Assembly (NCBI GenBank): GCA_028286915.1 | Contig: JAQBQQ010000006.1 | Span: 1-64,000, forward strand | Length of the DNA stretch: 64,000 nt | Direction of reading: 5' to 3' | DNA from: Candidatus Peribacteria bacterium | Lineage (GTDB): Bacteria; Patescibacteriota; Gracilibacteria; Peribacterales; Peribacteraceae | Shown here: positions 58,712-64,000 of the stretch, piece by piece | Position numbering within the stretch: position 1 is the stretch's first letter | Layout: every line of letters starts with the position of its first letter | Translations under genes and position numbers: made by a program | The notes under the pieces: model-generated | The model's database searches: none | What the model was told of the DNA's origin: nothing | What the model saw: the letters and a program-made list of their open reading frames with translations, nothing else

Positions 58712-60841
58712 CTACACCGTCTCCATGGGGTCTACATCTATAATCACCTCATCAAGATTCAGTCCTTCCAAAGCTTTTTTCGTTGCAGTTCCGCGCAGCA
58801 GAATATGCCATTCGCGGCCGCCGCCAAAAAATGTTGGCGCGCATTTGGCAGTGACATGCAGGCCGAGTGCATCAATATTTTTCTGTAACGTAACCGTAAA
58901 AGAGCGGGCCCGGCCGGCCGGGTCATTATCGCGCACAATGAGCCGGAGCATTTCGGTTGTCGGCGGATAGTTGGTATACGCCCGCAATTTAAGCTCCTGA
59001 TCCAGATACTGTTCTGTTTCATGCCTGGATGCCGCCAGAATTTCCGGCGCATTGGGCCGGAAGGTCTGAATGATCACTTCGCCCTGCTTGGCACGGCCAC
59101 TCCGGCCCGTAAGCTGGGTAAGAAGCTGGAAAATGCGCTCGCCGGCGCGGAAATGCGGAAGGGACAGGCCAACATCCGCCAGTACCACGGCTGCCAGCGT
59201 GACATTCGGTAAGTCCAGCCCTTTCACTACCGACTGCGTGCCAAGAAGAATATCGGCTCTGCCTTCGCGCATGGCGGATAACATTTCCCTCATCTGGTCC
59301 GGGTGAGACATGGTATCGGCATCTGCCCGCAGCAACCGTGCCTGTGGAAATTTTTTTCCAAGAATATGTTCCACTTTTTGCGTACCGGCTCCGACAGCCA
59401 ATAGTTTCGTGCTGTCACAGTGCGGACAACGGGCGGGCAGCGCCGCTGTAAGTCCCGACGTATGATCCATGAGAAATGGTTTGCCGCCGTGCGTCTGGTG
59501 AACGGTAAACGGCAGTAACGACTCCGGCGACACCACGCGCCTCCTGCACTCCAGACACAGAAGCGACGTGGCAACACCGCGTCTGTTAAGAAACAGCACC
59601 ACCTGTTCCTTTTTGCGTAATTTCGCTTCAATGGCGTCGAGTAAAGGTGGAGAAAACGGGTACATGGAGCCAAAATCTACATCAGCCAAATCGATAATCC
59701 GCACATCCGGCATTGCCTGGTCTTTGTAGCGCATGGGTAGCCGCTCCATTTGATAGCGCCCGTCCTTGGCCCGTACCCACGCTTCCATAGACGGCGTGGC
59801 GGTTCCCAGAACAAGCTTGGCACCCGAAAATCTACAGAGTGTCTCGGCCGTGTCGCGTGCGTGGTAGCGCGGCGTCTGCTCATTTTTGAATGTCCATTCA
59901 TGCTCTTCGTCAATAATAACAAGACCAAGGTGTGGCATGGGTGCAAACAGCGCGCTGCGTGAGCCAAGTACCATGGCAATATCGCCCCGGCGGATGCGCT
60001 TCCACAAAACCAGACGGGCTGCCGGTGTAAGCCGGCTGTGCAGCACGGCAATGGACTTGCGGTTTAATAACGTTTCATAGCGGTGAATGCTGTGTTCGGT
60101 AAGCAAGATCTCCGGAACCAGCACAATAGCCTGCTTGCCGGCGCGGATGGTGTCCACAATCATTTGGGCATAGATCTCCGTTTTTCCGCTGCCCGTCACG
60201 CCAAACAGAAGTGACGGCCGCGGATCCCGCGACATGGAATCTGCCACTTGCTGCTGCGCGGACGTAAGAACAGGCAGTCCTTTTACATGATCCAGGTGAG
60301 CCGTGCCATCCGCGGCAACGGTTTGCAATTCTTCTTCCACAATCCGCTTTTCCAGAAGCGCATTCATGTGTGTTTTCGTTACCTCCAGCTCACGTTTCAG
60401 CTCTTCGGCCGACACCCAGTCCCGGCCCTGCAGATATTCCATAATGGCAACCTGTTTTTTGCCGCGCACCAGACTCATATCGCCATTCAAGACCCTGTAT
60501 CCTGCTTTGCGATCCGGAAGAAAGCGTGCCCACGGCGGAGAAGGAAGCCACGGAGCCAGTGCCTGCCGTAAAGTTGTAAGGTAATGATCCGCCATCCATT
60601 GGGCGGTTTGTAATTGCGCTTCGGCCAATAATGGCTGGCGGCTCAGCACTTCTTCCACTTGTTTCACGTCGTATTCGGAGTCATTGGTCTGCATTAGTTC
60701 CACTACCAGACCTTCCGTCAATTTTGAGCGCAATGGCACGCGCACCAGGTCACCAATGCGCACTTCGTGGCTGCCAGTCTCGTATGTAAGACCGTTCCCG
60801 ATACCGCCGGAACGCGATGCCGTAATCACTTTGCAATACAT
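58712..60841 (-). CDS. priA: Primosomal replication-restart helicase PriA
   Basis: 709 residues from the ATG at 60841. N-terminal DNA-binding part, Walker A FGVTGSGKTEIY near 205, DEEH box near 297, LGTATPSMEAW, then the helicase C domain (GTQSVVKGLDLPNVTLAAVV...LTGRSGRAKQGEVIIQTF). Of the four CxxC pairs usual in the zinc region only two remain (CLEC near 452, CPHC near 494); the inner pairs are gone. Restarts stalled forks with single-stranded binding protein and DnaB. Its leaderless promoter holds the same palindrome as the rad52 promoter. Confidence 0.96.
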   Translation of the reverse strand: MYCKVITASRSGGIGNGLTYETGSHEVRIGDLVRVPLRSKLTEGLVVELMQTNDSEYDVKQVEEVLSRQPLLAEAQLQTAQWMADHYLTTLRQALAPWLPSPPWARFLPDRKAGYRVLNGDMSLVRGKKQVAIMEYLQGRDWVSAEELKRELEVTKTHMNALLEKRIVEEELQTVAADGTAHLDHVKGLPVLTSAQQQVADSMSRDPRPSLLFGVTGSGKTEIYAQMIVDTIRAGKQAIVLVPEILLTEHSIHRYETLLNRKSIAVLHSRLTPAARLVLWKRIRRGDIAMVLGSRSALFAPMPHLGLVIIDEEHEWTFKNEQTPRYHARDTAETLCRFSGAKLVLGTATPSMEAWVRAKDGRYQMERLPMRYKDQAMPDVRIIDLADVDFGSMYPFSPPLLDAIEAKLRKKEQVVLFLNRRGVATSLLCLECRRRVVSPESLLPFTVHQTHGGKPFLMDHTSGLTAALPARCPHCDSTKLLAVGAGTQKVEHILGKKFPQARLLRADADTMSHPDQMREMLSAMREGRADILLGTQSVVKGLDLPNVTLAAVVLADVGLSLPHFRAGERIFQLLTQLTGRSGRAKQGEVIIQTFRPNAPEILAASRHETEQYLDQELKLRAYTNYPPTTEMLRLIVRDNDPAGRARSFTVTLQKNIDALGLHVTAKCAPTFFGGGREWHILLRGTATKKALEGLNLDEVIIDVDPMETV

Positions 60842-60847
60842 GACCGG

Positions 60848-60877
60848 AGTATAACATGGTGTACTTTGGTACACCAA
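60848..60877 (-). promoter_or_regulatory. priA promoter with 6-4-6 palindrome operator
   Basis: On the minus strand TTGGTG (60872-60877), 18-nt spacer, TATACT (60848-60853), 6 nt to the ATG. GGTGTACCAAAGTACACC (60858-60875 on the minus strand) is a perfect palindrome covering the -35 end and spacer; its core GTGTAC-N4-GTACAC equals that before rad52. Confidence 0.68.
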
Positions 60878-60894
60878 ATTTTTTATGTATCTGC

Positions 60895-60922
60895 TTGTGC
60901 GTATCGTGATTATTCCTATAAT
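60895..60922 (+). promoter_or_regulatory. Promoter of the 60975 small gene
   Basis: TTGTGC (60895-60900), 16-nt spacer, perfect TATAAT (60917-60922). Divergent from priA and only 20 nt from the palindrome, so one regulator could act on both. Confidence 0.55.
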
Positions 60923-60974
60923 CCATGTGTCGTTGTTTATTTGTTGTTTCTTTTTGCAACACACTGGGGAACCT

Positions 60975-61151
60975 ATGCAGTCGTACGATCATTCCGTAAA
61001 GAACACTCCGGACCGAAAGCCGCATACACAAGAAACGAGGCCGACAACACCCGAAGATATTCGTACAAAAGAAGGTACCTCTGATGATTCGGATGAAGCT
61101 GCTCGAAGGATCATAAGCTTTATGATCTTTCCCAACAGGCTCCCCAAATAA
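60975..61151 (+). CDS. Small hydrophilic protein, 58 aa
   Basis: MQSYDHSVKNTPDRKPHTQE start, Thr/Glu/Asp-rich middle and a short hydrophobic end (AARRIISFMIFPNRLPK). Promoter upstream and a strong intrinsic terminator 10 nt after the stop show a dedicated transcript. Alternatively the transcript from TATAAT at 60917 could be a small RNA and the ORF incidental. Confidence 0.5.
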   Translation: MQSYDHSVKNTPDRKPHTQETRPTTPEDIRTKEGTSDDSDEAARRIISFMIFPNRLPK

Positions 61152-61160
61152 CGACGCAAA

Positions 61161-61185
61161 CCCCGGCATTGCCGGGGTTTTTTTG
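61161..61185 (+). terminator. Intrinsic terminator
   Basis: CCCCGGC-ATT-GCCGGGG followed by eight T, after the 60975 gene. Confidence 0.95.
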
Positions 61186-61190
61186 TGTAC

Positions 61191-62912
61191 CTAATTATCC
61201 ATATGATGGACATCGCTTATGCCTGTCGCCTGCACATTATTTCTGGCATTGCCGTGGTAGGAAATAGTACTGTTGCCATTCGCCTCGCCGGTCAGCGTTT
61301 CTATGGCAAACAGATTAGCATTACTGGCTCCATCAGCCTTTACCACTATATTGTGTACTTCATAATCCCGGGCTTCCAGCTGTGACGTACCGCTTATCTG
61401 AGCATGTAAAGTTTCACCTGATCCGGCCACAATAATAGATGAAGCTCCATGTGCGCCGACTGTCAACCTCTGGATATAAAATTTTCCTTCAATTGATGAC
61501 GCGCCGTCTGCATATACGTCCATATTTGAACCGGAAAATCCATTGACCGTAGCCGACATGGTACCGTGAAGATCAACATGTTTTAATGTCGGCATGGTAA
61601 TATTTATAACCATATCTTTGTCCTTGCACAATAAACACAACATATGATTTTCAGATTCATCCAGACCAAGTGCACTGTCCTTCTTTATAAAATGAAGACG
61701 GTCCAGCTCGGACCGTAATCCGCGGGCTGTCACACTGAATGTATTGCCCTGCCGGACAACAAGCGTATGGCTGCCTCCCATGGAAATAGAATCAAAATCA
61801 CGGGCATCAAAAGTCTTCGTTATTTCCACGCCCCCGTTCCGGCGCAGCTGCTCTACTTTCGCCCGTACCTCCGGCACTTTGGTTATACCGGTAACGCCGG
61901 CAATAAGAAGGGCTGCAATCCACATGCCGAGCAAAGAAAAGAAAAGCGGCGCATGAAAAGTCCAGCGCCTGCGTACGAGCGACAGGCCAATGCCAAATAA
62001 AAAAGCCAGCGGAACAAAGGCAATCATAAAGCCGGAGCCCAGCAGGACGTAAAATGCCGTGTGTCCCAATAATTCAATTGGCGGCACGTCTATATACTGG
62101 GAACCGCGATTCGCCAACACCAATAACGTGGCGAATGTGAGACTGAACAACGCAGCGCTGGAAACAAGCAGCATGAGCAGGCCGACCAATCTACCCAGGC
62201 CGGGAACAATCAGTGTCAAAACTTTTCCCAAAGCCTTAAAAATATCACGCAATAGTGCAAACGGTCTGGCGGAAACGCGGCGCAGTGTTCCGGGCTTCAC
62301 CTGCGCTTTGGGAAGCGTCTCATTTATTTTTGCCTCTATGGCACTGAGTGTCACTGGCTTGCCCTGCATTTCCATTTGCTGAGCCGGTGTTTTTGCTTCC
62401 GGCAGAATAATCCACAAAACGATATAGATAAGAATGCCATAACCGCCAGCAATGGTAAGCAGGACAAACAAAAGCCGGACCACCACCGGGTCAATTCCCA
62501 TATATTTGGCAATGCCCGCCGCCACGCCGCCCAGTACCTGGTCATTCCCGTCGCGGTACAAACGACGACTGGCTTTTGGCGAAAATGAATCAGTGTGTGC
62601 CTGGTAATCGCCGGTAGCGGCGGACGAGGCATGGCCGGCCGGCTGTTCAAATGCTTCAAAGTCTTTTACCGTTCCCATGGAAGCAATCAACGCATCTACA
62701 TCGTCCGCGGAAATCACTTGTTTGGTTTTGGTGAGCGATTCCGAAAAACGCTCCGCAATGCGCGATTCAATATCGTGTACAATCTCATGACTGTCTTCAA
62801 ATGATGCAAAATGCTCGCGGATGGACTGTAGATAATTCCGAAAACGCGCGTAGGCGTCTTCATCAATATGGAAAAGCATGCCGGCTATCTGAATGCTGAT
62901 TGTCTTATTCAT
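61191..62912 (-). CDS. PspC-domain membrane protein with DUF2807 adhesin-head domain
   Basis: 573 residues from the ATG at 62912, 8 nt inside the padR end (coupled). Residues 1-85 are a helical cytoplasmic region like the N terminus of related PspC proteins (DEDAYARFRNYLQSIREHF). RRLYRDGNDQVLGGVAAGIAKYMGIDPVVVRLLFVLLT (about 125-160) is the PspC domain. Three or more further helices span about 235-355. The outer part (about 370-570) is a right-handed beta-helix of the DUF2807 type, with repeats such as VDLHGTMSATVNGFSG and YADGASSIEGKFYIQRLTVGAHGASS. Likely an envelope-stress or surface protein controlled by PadR. Confidence 0.88.
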   Translation of the reverse strand: MNKTISIQIAGMLFHIDEDAYARFRNYLQSIREHFASFEDSHEIVHDIESRIAERFSESLTKTKQVISADDVDALIASMGTVKDFEAFEQPAGHASSAATGDYQAHTDSFSPKASRRLYRDGNDQVLGGVAAGIAKYMGIDPVVVRLLFVLLTIAGGYGILIYIVLWIILPEAKTPAQQMEMQGKPVTLSAIEAKINETLPKAQVKPGTLRRVSARPFALLRDIFKALGKVLTLIVPGLGRLVGLLMLLVSSAALFSLTFATLLVLANRGSQYIDVPPIELLGHTAFYVLLGSGFMIAFVPLAFLFGIGLSLVRRRWTFHAPLFFSLLGMWIAALLIAGVTGITKVPEVRAKVEQLRRNGGVEITKTFDARDFDSISMGGSHTLVVRQGNTFSVTARGLRSELDRLHFIKKDSALGLDESENHMLCLLCKDKDMVINITMPTLKHVDLHGTMSATVNGFSGSNMDVYADGASSIEGKFYIQRLTVGAHGASSIIVAGSGETLHAQISGTSQLEARDYEVHNIVVKADGASNANLFAIETLTGEANGNSTISYHGNARNNVQATGISDVHHMDN

Positions 62913-63255
62913 GACGGAGGAGGGAAGTGATGGAAGACGAAAGAGATTTCCAGTTGAGAACGAGTTGCCCGAGCATGTCTTTGCCTTTCGGCGTAAGGGC
63001 ATACAATTTTCTCGGCGGACCACTCATGCTTTCCTCCCAGCTGTATTCCAATATATTTTCGCGCTTCAGGCGTGACAGTAGCGGATAAATAGTCCCTTCT
63101 ACGACAATCATATCGATGTCTTTCAGGCGGCGCAGAATATCCGGCGCATATATGCCGGGCGTCGTGCGGATAATTAACAGAATGCAGAACTCCAGTATGC
63201 CTTTACGCATCTGTGACGAGTGATTCTCTAAGTTATGATTCTCTGTAGAGGTCAT
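62905..63255 (-). CDS. PadR-family transcriptional regulator
   Basis: 116 residues from the ATG at 63255. Winged helix: MRKGILEFCILLIIRTTPGIYAPDILRRLKDI, VVEGTIYPLLSRLKRENILEYSWEE and GPPRKLYALTPKGKDML are the PadR signature. A short C-terminal helix replaces the longer one of some members. Strong inverted repeats upstream are likely its own operator. Overlaps the downstream PspC/DUF2807 gene by 8 nt, the common padR-target layout. Confidence 0.94.
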   Translation of the reverse strand: MTSTENHNLENHSSQMRKGILEFCILLIIRTTPGIYAPDILRRLKDIDMIVVEGTIYPLLSRLKRENILEYSWEESMSGPPRKLYALTPKGKDMLGQLVLNWKSLSSSITSLLRHE

Positions 63256-63270
63256 ACATATCTGGGAAAG

Positions 63271-63317
63271 TATGCACACTGTAGTGCATAGTACTTTGTA
63301 TTGCAAGGTACTATGCA
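63271..63317 (-). promoter_or_regulatory. padR operator/promoter with two overlapping inverted repeats
   Basis: TGCATAGTAC (63285-63294) and GTACTATGCA (63308-63317) are perfect 10-bp arms 13 nt apart; overlapping them TATGCAC-N6-GTGCATA spans 63271-63290. On the minus strand TTGCAA with a 17-nt spacer to TACAGT forms a promoter across these repeats. Confidence 0.65.
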
Positions 63318-63384
63318 AATAATAATCAGCAGCTGATTTTATGGCATAGAAAAGCGCATCAACCAGAAAAACCGGTCTTCATTA

Positions 63385-63412
63385 TTGTCTGGAATGAAAG
63401 CAGCTCTATACT
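63385..63412 (+). promoter_or_regulatory. Promoter of the 63453 small gene
   Basis: TTGTCT (63385-63390), 16-nt spacer, TATACT (63407-63412). Confidence 0.5.
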
Positions 63413-63452
63413 GTCTATTGCCCCTCTCTGCATGAGAAAAAAGAGGTGACAC

Positions 63453-63593
63453 ATGCTCCTGGAACTGGCTCCGTCATTCGATCTGGTTTTGCATGAACTC
63501 ATCATGCGCAGCGTGGCCCTCATTATTGTGACCACCGGAGCAATTATGATGGCAGTAGGTATTTACCGGAAGCTCCTCAGGAGCATCCATTGA
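63453..63593 (+). CDS. Small membrane protein, 46 aa
   Basis: MLLELAPSFDLVLHELIMRS start followed by one membrane helix (VALIIVTTGAIMMAVGIY) and a basic end RKLLRSIH. AGAGGTG lies 4-5 nt before the ATG and a promoter upstream. No family recognised. Divergent from padR. Confidence 0.55.
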   Translation: MLLELAPSFDLVLHELIMRSVALIIVTTGAIMMAVGIYRKLLRSIH

Positions 63594-63611
63594 ATACCGG
63601 CACGAGCACAT

Positions 63612-63632
63612 AGGCGCTGGGGTTTCTACCTC
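63612..63632 (+). other. 21-nt motif shared with 49758-49778
   Basis: Here AGGCGC (63612-63617) pairs with GCGCCT (63634-63639), so GGGGTTTCTACCTC is displayed in a hairpin loop. Confidence 0.35.
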
Positions 63633-63732
63633 CGCGCCTGTTTATAGTCTAAAGTGATTGCCCATTACGTTTGTGCTTAATGTGCGCGAGCCTTGTAACT
63701 CTTCCGGATACACTCCGTTGAATCATAAGAAA

Positions 63733-63765
63733 ATTGTCATCCGGAGCGAAGTGGAATGAAACAAT
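63733..63765. repeat. Small repeat-like hairpin
   Basis: ATTGTCATCC-GGAGCGAAGT-GGAATGAAACAAT; resembles the GTCATYCTGAGCGAAGCGAA words that are scattered in many environmental bacterial genomes. Confidence 0.35.
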
Positions 63766-63787
63766 CTATGGCAAAAAATAATTTTAT

Positions 63788-63820
63788 AAAAAAGAGACTG
63801 CCCTCGCAGCCTCTTTTCTT
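63788..63820. terminator. Imperfect hairpin terminator
   Basis: AAAAGAG-A-CTGC and GCAG-C-CTCTTTT arms; A and T runs at both sides. Serves the partial minus-strand gene next to it. Confidence 0.6.
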
Positions 63821-63845
63821 CCCTCCTTACTCAATTTTCCTCACA

Positions 63846-64000
63846 TTATTTGGTAACAGTACTGCTGGTACTGCTGCTTGTTTGCGCAGCAGACTTTGTC
63901 CATCCTTTGTGCTTCCCATTCCTTCCGCGCTCCATTATGTTGCCGCTCATTTTTCCTTTGCCCATTTCCATTCCATTGTCCAATTCGTCATTCATTTCAT
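63846..64000 (-). CDS. Small basic protein, possibly truncated by window end
   Basis: The frame reads from beyond the right edge or from an ATG at 63995: MNDELDNGMEMGKGKMSGNI, a Gly/Lys-rich middle and a Ser/Thr tail ending in VTK. No family recognised. A hairpin terminator lies 26 nt after the stop, which supports transcription in this direction. Confidence 0.45.
   Translation of the reverse strand, partial: EMNDELDNGMEMGKGKMSGNIMERGRNGKHKGWTKSAAQTSSSTSSTVTK

Overview
The window is a gene-dense, almost entirely bacterial chromosome segment of intermediate GC with no phage, IS element, rRNA or CRISPR array. The gene set suggests a member of the Patescibacteria/CPR, perhaps near Gracilibacteria/Peribacteria: a stand-alone flavokinase, a Rad52-type annealing protein, S-layer-homology (SLH) proteins, PKD, Gmad2, Kazal and cupredoxin surface proteins, a pentose-phosphate gene set, and many small membrane ORFs. 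This placement is inference; no marker here proves it. TGA clearly works as a stop (for example after the transaldolase and the PKD protein), so the glycine-UGA code of some Gracilibacteria is not indicated.

Layout. 1-10.2 kb: partial unknown gene, folD-tmk, an SLH/beta-propeller protein, a DUF4173 membrane gene interrupted by one in-frame TGA, and groES-groEL behind a CIRCE operator. 10.3-20 kb: GH113-like glycosidase, cyclopropane synthase, UPF0314, msrB, a STAS protein, tRNA-Leu, TMEM43 protein, polysaccharide deacetylase, MarR and SDR. 20-32 kb: Rad52-like protein, O-antigen ligase, GerMN/Gmad2 protein, a lemA-TPM-lipoprotein-PKD-small peptide run, tsaD, lgt and rnhB. 32-44 kb: Mur ligase, flavokinase, SLH protein, tRNA-Ser, transketolase, C39 peptidase, SLH-cupredoxin protein, transaldolase, gnd and a ROK kinase. 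44-55 kb: ECF sigma factor with two unknown ORFs, Kazal protein, Cas4-like nuclease, tRNA-Ser, rsmH-ftsL, DUF11 protein, pilin-like protein, second Gmad2 protein, DUF1697, MBL hydrolase, tRNA-Arg. 55-64 kb: membrane protein-pyrH-frr, SpoU methylase, aquaporin, priA, padR with a PspC/DUF2807 sensor-adhesin, and small ORFs.

Together these genes serve envelope building (lgt, Mur ligase, ftsL, O-antigen ligase, SLH layer), non-oxidative and oxidative pentose phosphate flux (tkt, tal, gnd, ROK kinase), folate/nucleotide supply (folD, tmk, pyrH, flavokinase), translation (tsaD, frr, rsmH, tRNAs) and DNA repair/restart (rad52, priA, Cas4-like nuclease).

The most interesting observations are a shared 6-4-6 palindrome inside the promoters of rad52 and priA (candidate damage operator), several start codons only 6-9 nt downstream of a -10 box (leaderless mRNAs), the in-frame TGA in the DUF4173 gene, a family of small hairpin repeats attached to tRNA ends, and a strong inverted-repeat operator before padR.
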